Part shown: positions 1 to 6,407 of the stretch, one piece after another
Numbering within the stretch: the stretch's first letter is position 1
How the letters are laid out: each line of letters opens with the position of its first letter
NCBI GenBank assembly: GCA_021791615.1
Contig: JAJYWG010000087.1
Coordinates: 1-25,989, forward strand
Origin: Actinomycetes bacterium
GTDB taxonomy: Bacteria; Actinomycetota; Acidimicrobiia; Acidimicrobiales; RAAP-2
Length of the DNA stretch: 25,989 nucleotides
Direction: 5' to 3'
Position numbers and translations under genes: made by a program
The notes under the pieces: generated by a model
What the model saw: only the letters and a program-made list of their open reading frames with translations
Told to the model about the DNA's origin: nothing
The model's database searches: none

Positions 1-2
1 GC

Positions 3-80
3 GACGCGCTCACCACCACCAAGACCATCTACCCGGGGACCGACCTCACCCTCGTCTTCTCGGTCAAGACCGACCGGTGA
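3..80 (+). CDS. C-terminal end of an unidentified protein (cut by window edge)
   Basis: An open frame runs in from the left edge and stops at TGA 78-80. It gives 25 residues ending in a hydrophobic/polar alternating stretch (LTLVFSVKTDR) that could be a final beta strand. No family can be assigned from so little. Its stop directly abuts the stop of the convergent dehydrogenase gene (81-83), with no spacer. That arrangement fits a rearrangement junction at or near position 80-115. Confidence 0.35.
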   Translation, partial: DALTTTKTIYPGTDLTLVFSVKTDR

Positions 81-824
81 CTACCCAGCGATGATGGCAC
101 CATGCAAGGAGGTCTGGAGTCGGAACGGGGGGATACCGGGGGCGGTAAAGATTTTCCACATCCCGTCCACATCCTCCGATGCTGCCACCCCCTCCTCGAC
201 CACCATCAGGCATTCACGTTTGATAGCGGCCCAGACCCGGTTGAAGATGAAACCGTCGCTCTCCCGCCGCACTCTGAACGGCACCAGCCCGTACTGCGGG
301 ATCTTCTCCATCAACCCGTCGACCACACGGCTGTCGGTGCGACCGCAGGACATCAGCTCCACTGAATTGAGTTCCGGCGGCTGCTGATAGTGAGTGTTCA
401 ATACCCGTTCCGGGTGGCCGACATTGTCGATCATCTGACTGGTGGGTATTGACGAGGAGTTGCTGGCCAAGATGGCGTCACCGTCCGCCAACTCGTCGAG
501 CTGGGCAAAGATCTTCCGCTTGAGCTCGAGCTTCTCGGGAACCGCTTCGATCACCATCCACGCACCCCGGACCGCCTCCGCCAGGTCGCCAGACGCGGTC
601 ACTTCTCCGGTGCGCGACCGGTTGATACCCAGCATGGTGCGAACCGGCTCCATCTGCTCCTCTACATATTGGCGTGCAGCCTCCCGCTGGTCCTCGGACA
701 GGTCGAAAACGCGGACGTCGCTGCCGCCAGCGGCGTACACCGACGCAATCCGCCTGCCGAGGGTGCCCGCACCGTCTATGGCGATAGCACGTTCGTCCGC
801 GTCACTCGGCACGCTGTAGGACAT
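81..824 (-). CDS. 3-hydroxyacyl-CoA dehydrogenase family protein, C-terminally truncated
   Basis: NAD-dependent oxidation of a 3-hydroxyacyl-CoA or related acid would be the family reaction. The N-terminus has a Rossmann dinucleotide loop (DGAGTLGRRIA) followed by a beta strand ending in the acidic residue expected for NAD binding (RVFDLS). The mid-region has the family signature ASNSSSIPTSQM, and the substrate domain begins at GFIFNRVWAAIKRE. I chose ATG 824 because AGGAGG lies 6 nt upstream; an upstream in-frame ATG at 857 lacks this. The protein is 247 aa, whereas relatives are about 280-320 aa and continue after the GIPPFRL motif with a helical dimerisation region. Here GIPPFRL is followed by ten unrelated residues and a stop, so the last part of the C-terminal domain is missing. 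Activity is doubtful because that domain helps form the dimer and active site. Family assignment is firm; substrate is unknown. Confidence 0.8.
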   Translation of the reverse strand: MSYSVPSDADERAIAIDGAGTLGRRIASVYAAGGSDVRVFDLSEDQREAARQYVEEQMEPVRTMLGINRSRTGEVTASGDLAEAVRGAWMVIEAVPEKLELKRKIFAQLDELADGDAILASNSSSIPTSQMIDNVGHPERVLNTHYQQPPELNSVELMSCGRTDSRVVDGLMEKIPQYGLVPFRVRRESDGFIFNRVWAAIKRECLMVVEEGVAASEDVDGMWKIFTAPGIPPFRLQTSLHGAIIAG

Positions 825-1033
825 GGTCCACCTCCTAGCGTCGGTATGACAGTGCACATCAGCCTAACCAACCCGACCTATCTCCTGCCGTAGGGGAAGT
901 TTCGTGGCAATCGCCCCAGGGGACCTTTGTGCGTGGTGCCATCATGTTGCCGCAACGAGCACCCTTCGAGAGCACCTGATCGCCGTGGGTCCAAGATCGA
1001 GCAGACACAGCGGAGGAGCGGGGAGTCGGGCCG

Positions 1034-1434
1034 CGCGACCTCGAGATCCACGTCGTGCTCGACAATCTCTCCGCCGACAAGGCCTCTCCGCCGACAAGGC
1101 CTCTTTGCCGACAAGGCACCGCCGGTCACCGAGTGCCTCGTGCCTCGCCGGTCCGAAACGCGCCCGGTGGCACCTGCACTTGACGCCGACGTCCTTTTCG
1201 TGGTGCAACCTGGTCGAGCCCCGGTTCGGTGAGATCACGACCGGCGGATCCGCCGTGGCACCTTCACTTCGGTGCCCAACCTCGTCGGGGCAGTCGGGGA
1301 GATCGAGCTCTAGGCCCAGCATTGGAACGACGATCCGGCGTTCTCCGTCAGGCACAAGCCGGCCCAAGAGGTCATCGAGAGGGTCTGCCGCCGACGGGCC
1401 AAACTCGCTCGAGTCAAATGCGCGACGGCCATTA
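1034..1434 (+). pseudogene. IS630-family transposase remnant (3' half, multiply disrupted)
   Basis: Conceptual translation with frame changes gives the second half of an IS630-type DDE transposase. Frame at 1034 reads RDLEIHVVLDNLSADKA, containing the second catalytic Asp. The frame from about 1147 reads PKRARWHLHLTPTS and NLVEPRFGEI, containing the catalytic Glu. The frame from 1239 reads DRRIRRGTFTSVPNLVG, then HWNDDP. Three lesions explain the frame changes: a 17-bp unit repeated three times (1067-1117), a 7-bp tandem duplication GTGCCTC (1133-1146), and a 1-nt loss near 1238. An in-frame TAG sits at 1311-1313. The N-terminal half and terminal inverted repeats were not found. The element is dead and cannot be transposing by its own enzyme. 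Confidence 0.85.
1067..1117 (+). repeat. 17-bp tandem repeat, three copies, inside transposase remnant
   Basis: Copies lie at 1067-1083, 1084-1100 and 1101-1117. The unit is CTCTCCGCCGACAAGGC; the third copy differs at two bases. Removing two copies (34 bp) restores the reading frame across the site, so the array looks like an expansion inside a formerly intact transposase gene. Confidence 0.9.
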
Positions 1435-1435
1435 G

Positions 1436-1461
1436 CGGGAGGGGGGCAGGCCCCCCTCCCG
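1436..1461. repeat. Perfect 11-bp inverted repeat (hairpin)
   Basis: An 11-bp stem (1436-1446 with 1451-1461, G-rich then C-rich) encloses the 4-nt loop CAGG, just after the end of the transposase homology. There is no T-tract, so it is not a canonical intrinsic terminator. It might be a relic of an element end or a transcript-stabilising hairpin. Confidence 0.6.
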
Positions 1462-1539
1462 GCCTCCTCCCCCCGGCGCCGTCGGTAAACGTTCCACGCG
1501 TCGGCCCGGCAGAGCCGGCCCTCGGGCGGCCACGCTGGT

Positions 1540-3162
1540 GTGGTGACGAGTGTGACCAACATCAATGACGTGCTCGACGGCCACGTCGGCCTCGACCTCT
1601 CCTGCGTCGACCGCCTCTACCTGAACGCCTACGTTCCGAAGCTGCAGGTGGCCGGCCAGGTGGTGACCTTCCTGACTGAGCATCTCGGCTTCCCCATCCC
1701 CTCGCCGGCCCTGTTGGAGAAGATCGGCAACCGCTTCCGGTGTGAGGTGAAGGCGTTCGCTGCCGACCAGCAGATCCCGATCCTGCAGCTGAAGAAGCCC
1801 GACCGCACCCGCTGGGACGACCGAAAGCTCGACCATGTCCGGCCCTATCTCGACGCTGCCGAACGTGCGGGCCGCACCGGGGTGGTTGCCATCGTCGCGG
1901 CCCAAGAGTTCGCCTGGGTCTTCAGCGCCAAGAACCGCTCCCCCAAGCCCGGGGTCGTGAGCTACGACTTCGTGAAGGAGGAGCGCCGGGTCGGGACGTA
2001 CTACTTCTACGTGCTCGACGCCGACTTCGGGCCTGGCTTCATCAAGATCTGCACCTACTTCCCCTATCCGGCCAAGGTCTGGCTGAACGGCCACGAGTGG
2101 GCCAAGCACCAGGCCCGAAAGCAGGGTGTGGCCTTCTCCGAGCTGGCCAACGGCTTTGCCGCCTGCGCCGACCCCGCCCGGCTCCAGGCCATCTGCGACC
2201 ACTTCGCGCCGCACGACGTCCAGGGGTTCTTCGACCGCTGGACGAGGGTCATCCCCACCCCGTTCACCGAAGCGGACCGTGCGGCTGGCTACTTCTTCGA
2301 GCTGTCGATGCGTCAGGTCGAAGTGTCACGCACGATCGTCTTCGACGACCCCCGCCGAGCCCGAGGATTCTTCGAGGCCCTGGTCGCCGACAACATCGGG
2401 GTCGGTCGGCCCGAGGAGATCGGGGCCGTGTTCGTCCCGACCAACCGAGGCGCCAGGACGAAGATGCCGTCCCAGACCCGGGTCTTCTCCCCGGGGACCG
2501 AGGTGAAGATGGACTTCACCTTCAAGCACAGCCGAGTCAAGCAATACCTCAAGGAAGGGAGAGCGCTTCGCATCGAAACCGTCGTCAACAAGCCGTCTGA
2601 CATCGGGATCCTGGCCCGGCTCGAGCACCTGCCCGAGCTGATCGGCCGCGCCCGCGCCGTCAACGCCCGTCTGCTAATGATCGAACGTGCCGGTCAGGGC
2701 TGTGCCATCGGCTCTGCGCTCTTCGAGCGCATCCACCAGCCCTACGTATGGGAGGGCCAACGAACCGGAGCGTTCCGCTTCGGGGATCAACGCGCCATGG
2801 CCCTGGCCGGCTCGCTGTGCCTGGTGGTCCACGCCGTCACCGGCTTCACCAACAAGAGCCTTCGCGGGCAGGTGGCCGGACTCCTCGGTCGCGACTACAG
2901 CTCCTCGCAGATGAGCTACGACCTGCGCCGTCTCCGACTCCACGGCCTGATACAACGCGTCGCCGGCACCAACACCTACCAGCTGACCCCCGAAGGTCTG
3001 CGCGTCGCCATCTTCTACACCAAGCTCCGAGCCCGACTCCTCCAGCCGCTCCTCGAAGCGGACCAACCTCCGGCACCCATCGAGATGCGCCGTGCCCTCA
3101 GCACCATCGAACGCCTGCTCGGTGACTACGTCGGCAATGCCCGACTCGGAGTCGCAGCCTGA
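1540..3162 (+). CDS. Conserved uncharacterised protein with C-terminal winged-helix-like region
   Basis: The 540-aa product resembles a family of proteins of similar length that I recall from many actinobacterial and acidobacterial genomes, but I know no established function. The N-terminal half (to about residue 240) contains the hallmarks LDLSCVDRLYLNAYVPKLQ, FIKICTYFPYPAKVWLNGHE and YFFELSMRQVEVSRT. A basic middle region (about 325-355) includes FKHSRVKQYLKEGRALRIET. The C-terminus, about residues 430-490, reads like a winged helix: FTNKSLRGQVAGLLG, then SSSQMSYDLRRLRLHGLI, then a wing-like TNTYQLTPEG. No signal peptide or membrane segment is visible. GTG 1540 is the longest start; GTG 1552 (MTNINDV) is equally plausible, and neither has a strong ribosome-binding site. 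It sits alone after an IS630 remnant. A DNA- or RNA-associated role is inference from the basic and winged-helix regions only. Confidence 0.8.
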   Translation: MVTSVTNINDVLDGHVGLDLSCVDRLYLNAYVPKLQVAGQVVTFLTEHLGFPIPSPALLEKIGNRFRCEVKAFAADQQIPILQLKKPDRTRWDDRKLDHVRPYLDAAERAGRTGVVAIVAAQEFAWVFSAKNRSPKPGVVSYDFVKEERRVGTYYFYVLDADFGPGFIKICTYFPYPAKVWLNGHEWAKHQARKQGVAFSELANGFAACADPARLQAICDHFAPHDVQGFFDRWTRVIPTPFTEADRAAGYFFELSMRQVEVSRTIVFDDPRRARGFFEALVADNIGVGRPEEIGAVFVPTNRGARTKMPSQTRVFSPGTEVKMDFTFKHSRVKQYLKEGRALRIETVVNKPSDIGILARLEHLPELIGRARAVNARLLMIERAGQGCAIGSALFERIHQPYVWEGQRTGAFRFGDQRAMALAGSLCLVVHAVTGFTNKSLRGQVAGLLGRDYSSSQMSYDLRRLRLHGLIQRVAGTNTYQLTPEGLRVAIFYTKLRARLLQPLLEADQPPAPIEMRRALSTIERLLGDYVGNARLGVAA

Positions 3163-3207
3163 AACTTGTCACAAGATCCAGAGACTGGAACACCAAGAAG
3201 CTCTAGC

Positions 3208-3243
3208 TTGACCGCACGCATGTTAGTAAACTATGATTTACTA
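3208..3243 (+). promoter_or_regulatory. Sigma-70-like promoter with overlapping TetR-type operator
   Basis: TTGACC (3208-3213) and TATGAT (3232-3237) are separated by 18 bp. The -10 hexamer lies inside a perfect inverted repeat, TAGTAAA-N6-TTTACTA (3224-3243). This AT-rich patch stands out in GC-rich surroundings. Transcription would start near 3244, leaving a leader of about 95 nt before the TetR start at 3340. The placement predicts that the repressor blocks RNA polymerase at its own promoter. Confidence 0.7.
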
Positions 3244-3339
3244 TCTAGCGCCCCGAGCCAGCGGCGAGTCGAAAGCCCTGGACCGCCGAGTCAGGTTCAT
3301 GGGGCGATCCGAAGTTTGAAGAAGGAAGAGTGCGCAGGG

Positions 3340-3954
3340 GTGGCAAGACCGATCGAGTGCGACGACGACAGCCTGCTCGATGCAGCGAGCTCGGTGCTCA
3401 TGAGAGAAGGTCCGGCGGCGTTCACGCTCGCGAAAGCGGGGGCGCAGGCAGGCGTGTCGGCTGCCACGTTCATCAAGCGGTTCGGCTCGAAGGAGTGCCT
3501 CTTCCTTCGGATCTCGGAACGCTGGGTCGCGTCGCTCGACCCTCTGCTCGAAGGGGCCGCGGCGTCGGTTGCGACACCGCTCGACCGGGTTCGTGCTGTC
3601 GCTCTCTGCAACTACTACGACCTGGACAGCTCCAGCACCGCGTCGAACCAGCTCGCAGCGCTGGCGATCGACCTGCAGAGCGAGAGTATGCGCGAGCTGC
3701 TGCATGTGGGGTGGGAGCACGTGCGGCGGCACCTCGCCCGACACGTTGCCGACGCCGTCGCCGGCGGCCAGCTCGCTGGCGCTCCGCCGCCGGCGCAACT
3801 GAGCCGGATCATCGTCGCCGCGATGGAAGGGGGCTGTCTGACGTGGTCTGTCCATCCGGAAGGGTCGCTCGTCGTTCGCCTCGCTGACGATCTGGACGCC
3901 ATCCTTTCCGCCTGGGCTCCGCACCTGAAAGCGAAGAAGAAAGAGCCGAGATGA
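3340..3954 (+). CDS. TetR family transcriptional regulator
   Basis: A one-component repressor is predicted. Residues 28-50 form the TetR helix-turn-helix (FTLAKAGAQAGVSAATFIKR FG, with the usual F-GSKE tail), followed by an all-helical ligand domain without family-specific motifs I can name. I chose GTG 3340 because it gives a 204-aa protein of normal TetR length, with the HTH near the N-terminus. The open frame extends back to 3166, but that part overlaps the promoter/operator and looks non-coding. The stop overlaps the ATG of the next gene (ATGA, 3951-3954), so the regulator and the SDR are probably co-transcribed and translationally coupled. The natural inference is that it controls this two-gene unit through the palindrome at 3224-3243. 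The inducer is unknown. Confidence 0.85.
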   Translation: MARPIECDDDSLLDAASSVLMREGPAAFTLAKAGAQAGVSAATFIKRFGSKECLFLRISERWVASLDPLLEGAAASVATPLDRVRAVALCNYYDLDSSSTASNQLAALAIDLQSESMRELLHVGWEHVRRHLARHVADAVAGGQLAGAPPPAQLSRIIVAAMEGGCLTWSVHPEGSLVVRLADDLDAILSAWAPHLKAKKKEPR

Positions 3955-4895
3955 GAGAACATCGACCCATGTCCGGGAAGGTCGCGCTGGTCGCAGGGGC
4001 AACGAGAGGAGCGGGACGAGCCATCGCCTGCGAGCTCGCTCGCGTTGGTGCACACGTCTACGCCACCGGGCGCAGCAGCCGCACGTGCGGACGCTCGGAG
4101 CTGAACCGGCCAGAAACCATCGAAGAGACCGCAGAGGCGATCGAGTCGGCGGGTGGCACTGGACACGCACTGGTGGTCGATCACGAGGACCCCGGTGCGG
4201 TCGCCGCCCTTGTCGATCGGATCGGTGCCGAACAGGGCCGGCTCGACGTGCTGGTGAACGACATCTTCGGTGGTGATCGGTATGCCGACTGGGAGCATCC
4301 CTTGTGGGAGCACGACCTTACCGGTGGCCTCCGGATGCTGCGCATGGGCCTCGACACCCACTTGATCACCTGCCACCACGCGATCCCCCTGATGCTGCGA
4401 ACCGCCCGCGCTCACGGCACCACCGGCCTCGTTGTCGAGATGACCGACGGCACCGAGGAGTTCAACGCCAACTTCCGAGAAGGGGTCGGTTTCTACTACG
4501 ACCTGGTGAAGGCCGGCGTCGGCAGGATCGTAAAAGGCCTGACGTTCGAGCTACGCGAACACCCCGTCGTCGCAGTGGGGGTCACCCCCGGGTGGCTCCG
4601 CTCCGAAAGGATGCTCGACGAGCGCGGCGTGCGGGAGGAGAACTGGCGCGATGCCCTGAAGGACCAGCCGGGGTTCGCGATTTCCGAGTCGCCGGTGTAC
4701 GTCGCGCGCGGTGTCGCCGCCCTCGCGGCCAGCGCGGACGCGGCGCGCTGGTCGGGGCAGATCCTTACGTCCCGGCAGCTCGCAGATGCCTACGGCGTCA
4801 CCGATGCCGACGGTTCCCGGCCCGACTGCTGGGGCTACGTCCGTCGCTTCGGCATCGAAGAGCAGAGCGGGGCGCACGTCGAAGAGTTCCGGTGA
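3951..4895 (+). CDS. Short-chain dehydrogenase/reductase, DHRS1-like
   Basis: NAD(P)-dependent oxidoreductase of the classical SDR fold, 314 aa. The cofactor loop is VAGATRGAGRAIA (about residues 14-26). The structural motif LVNDIFGGD at 101-109 replaces the usual NNAG. The catalytic pair is Y183-xxx-K187. Where classical SDRs have Ser there is EMTDG (about 163-167), as in DHRS1-type relatives that carry the NDIWGG-like motif. An internal start at 3969 (MSGKVALV) is also possible. ATG 3951 is preferred because it overlaps the regulator's TGA and has a purine-rich stretch upstream. Substrate cannot be told from sequence; the pairing with a TetR regulator suggests an inducible catabolic or detoxifying reduction. 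Confidence 0.9.
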   Translation: MREHRPMSGKVALVAGATRGAGRAIACELARVGAHVYATGRSSRTCGRSELNRPETIEETAEAIESAGGTGHALVVDHEDPGAVAALVDRIGAEQGRLDVLVNDIFGGDRYADWEHPLWEHDLTGGLRMLRMGLDTHLITCHHAIPLMLRTARAHGTTGLVVEMTDGTEEFNANFREGVGFYYDLVKAGVGRIVKGLTFELREHPVVAVGVTPGWLRSERMLDERGVREENWRDALKDQPGFAISESPVYVARGVAALAASADAARWSGQILTSRQLADAYGVTDADGSRPDCWGYVRRFGIEEQSGAHVEEFR

Positions 4896-4930
4896 CCGCG
4901 CTCCCCCGCCCACCCCATTCCGTCCCGGCG

Positions 4931-5240
4931 ATGACGATCGGCGATGGGGGGCGCTCTGCGCTCCTCTGCCCGGGGTTCGTCACACGGAGAGGGAAGGGGT
5001 CCAGGAGTGGTGGCTCAAGGGCAGGCTGGTCGCGCGCGAGCTCGGCGAAGAGCACCTGGTGATCCGATGCGACTTCGACGTTCGCGACGTGATGTTGTGC
5101 CAGTTTCCTGGGACGTTCAGCGTTCCGAGGTGCTCCGAGAAGGACATGATGGTCGTCGCCGATCTCGCTCGAGGGAATCCTGGGGCCATCGAAGATGCCC
5201 TGGAAGCAGCGTGGAACCTTCAGCACCGCGGCGCCGGCCG
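4931..5240 (+). pseudogene. MmcQ/YjbR-like protein gene, frameshifted
   Basis: The frame containing EGVQEWWLKGRLVAREL, HLVIRCDFDVRDVML and a C-terminal AIEDALEAAWNLQ matches the small MmcQ/YjbR-like (CyaY-like fold) family, normally about 110-120 aa. That frame has no start codon nearby. ATG 4931 lies in a different frame. The two join into a plausible N-terminus (MTIGDGG then ALCAPLPGV) if one extra G is added to the six-G run at 4945-4950. The matching frame also lacks a stop for over 900 nt, running on in the wrong frame through the LapA-like gene, so the 3' end is disturbed too. Either the gene is decaying or the homopolymer was miscounted in the assembly. The family's molecular function is not well defined. 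Confidence 0.6.
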
Positions 5241-5353
5241 ATTCCCCACCGCATGCCGGCCAGTGGGTGCCGAGAAACATCCGCCCAGGTCACGCGACCA
5301 TCCGCATGGGGAGTACGGTGAAGCTGCACGCCCAGGCTGTCGGAGATCCAGAT

Positions 5354-5860
5354 ATGACAGTTCCCGACGCGACAGTTCCCGACGCGACAGTTCCCGACGC
5401 GACAGGTCCTGGTGTGGCCGGCGCGTCGCTCAGCTCCTCGGATGCAGCGGCGCCCATGGCCGCGGACCCGGGACGAGTGACGCAAGTCCTCGACTCGGCG
5501 CCCCCAGAACACCGCGGGGCGAAGGAGCCCCCGGGGCCGCCCGTCCCGCGAACCAGGGCGGGGACCTTGTGGGTGGCTCTCGGAGCAGGGCTGGTGATCC
5601 TCGTCGTGGTCCTGGTGTTCATCGTCGAGAACCTGCACGTGGTGGGTGTCACCTTCTTCGGCGCGCACTGGCGCGCGCCGTTGGCCTTGGACCTCCTCCT
5701 GTCGGCGGTGCTGGGCGCGGCCGTCGTACTGGTCTTCGGCGCGGTCCGGATCGTCCAGCTCCGCCGGGTCGCGAGGCGTCACCACCGAGCGCGCGCGGAC
5801 GTGTCCTCGTCATCATCACGATGCCATGGACCTGGGTCACCCAGTACGCCCGCAACGTGA
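5354..5860 (+). CDS. LapA-domain (DUF1049-like) membrane protein
   Basis: The 168-aa protein has a Pro/Ala/Asp-rich N-terminal tail of about 75 residues. The tail begins with three near-perfect VPDAT pentapeptides (15-bp tandem repeats). Two predicted membrane segments follow: the first, LWVALGAGLVILVVVLVFIV, and the second around LLLSAVLGAAVVLVFGAV, separated by a short loop with VGVTFFGAHWRAPLAL. A basic cytoplasmic tail (RRVARRHHRAR) follows. That hairpin architecture and the F(I/L)xxN...F.G loop are typical of the LapA/DUF1049 domain, known in Proteobacteria from lipopolysaccharide assembly. In actinobacteria the role is unclear. ATG 5354 was chosen for the GGAGA 7 nt upstream; an earlier in-frame ATG (5195) would run through the MmcQ-like region. 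Confidence 0.75.
   Translation: MTVPDATVPDATVPDATGPGVAGASLSSSDAAAPMAADPGRVTQVLDSAPPEHRGAKEPPGPPVPRTRAGTLWVALGAGLVILVVVLVFIVENLHVVGVTFFGAHWRAPLALDLLLSAVLGAAVVLVFGAVRIVQLRRVARRHHRARADVSSSSSRCHGPGSPSTPAT
5355..5405 (+). repeat. 15-bp coding tandem repeat (VPDAT x3)
   Basis: The unit, roughly ACAGTTCCCGACGCG, is iterated three times and keeps the reading frame. It encodes the repeated VPDAT at the N-terminus of the LapA-like protein. Copy number could vary between strains by slippage without breaking the gene. Confidence 0.85.
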
Positions 5861-6050
5861 CCGCGGATCTCCGCGATGGCGACCCCGGCGTCTACGGGTT
5901 TACCTCGGTCTCGCAGATGGCGAAGATCTGGGTGCTGGTCCTCGCCGGCTACGCCGTCGAGCTCGTGGCGGTCGTGCGCCCCCGGCGGCCTGGTCGGCTC
6001 TGGTCTCGTGAAGCCGAGCCGGGCGAGGGGGCCCGCGTAGCCTGGTCTGC

Positions 6051-6407
6051 GTGTCCGGCGAGCCTCTGCACGAGCTCATCGAGACCGTCACCGTCGATGC
6101 CCACGCGGCCGAGGACCAGCTCGCAGCGTTCCTCACGGTCCTCGACGAAGAGGTCACGCGGCCATGTGCGGCCAAGGTCCTCGACATCGACGTCGAGGTC
6201 GTCGGGTTCGACGTCGAGGGGAATGAGCCCGGCCTAGTGGCCCCTCGTCGGCGCGGGGGAAGACCGCCCGGTGACGTGGCCCTCGCGGACGTCCGCTTCG
6301 AGCCCAGGACGGTGGCGACGTGGCTGCACGTCGCGTTCCGGACCTGGCTCGGGCTCGAGCCGTTGCCCTCTCGGCTCCCGGCGCGAGGGAGCTGGCCGGA
6401 GGCGTGA
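6051..6407 (+). CDS. Small conserved acidic protein, coupled to the primase-helicase gene
   Basis: The 118-aa soluble protein has an acidic N-terminal half (LHELIETVTVDAHAAEDQL and FLTVLDEEVTRPCAAKVLDI) and a C-terminal part rich in Trp and Pro. No membrane segment or signal peptide is visible. The pattern of an acidic helix, a 'xxPxxxxVLxxxVEV' strand, an RRG turn and a W-rich end resembles short actinobacterial proteins sometimes labelled 'calcium-binding'. I see no EF-hand, and that label should not be trusted. The start is GTG 6051 with a weak upstream purine stretch. Its TGA (6405-6407) overlaps the GTG proposed for the AEP-helicase (6404), so the two are probably translated as a unit and may act together. 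Confidence 0.65.
   Translation: MSGEPLHELIETVTVDAHAAEDQLAAFLTVLDEEVTRPCAAKVLDIDVEVVGFDVEGNEPGLVAPRRRGGRPPGDVALADVRFEPRTVATWLHVAFRTWLGLEPLPSRLPARGSWPEA

Noticed and set aside
942..1565. 207-codon minus-strand open frame
   Set aside because: It is antisense to the IS630 remnant, whose homology is clear on the plus strand. No motifs were seen.
5821..6050. Possible small membrane protein (WVLVLAGYAVELVAVV segment) after the LapA-like gene
   Set aside because: One hydrophobic stretch is present, but the frame has no ribosome-binding site and no stop before it runs into the next gene in the wrong frame. Support is too weak for a feature.
4711..6237. 508-codon open frame spanning the MmcQ-like and LapA-like genes
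   Set aside because: Only about residues 80-165 resemble a protein family (MmcQ/YjbR). The rest is out of frame with the SDR end and the LapA-like gene.
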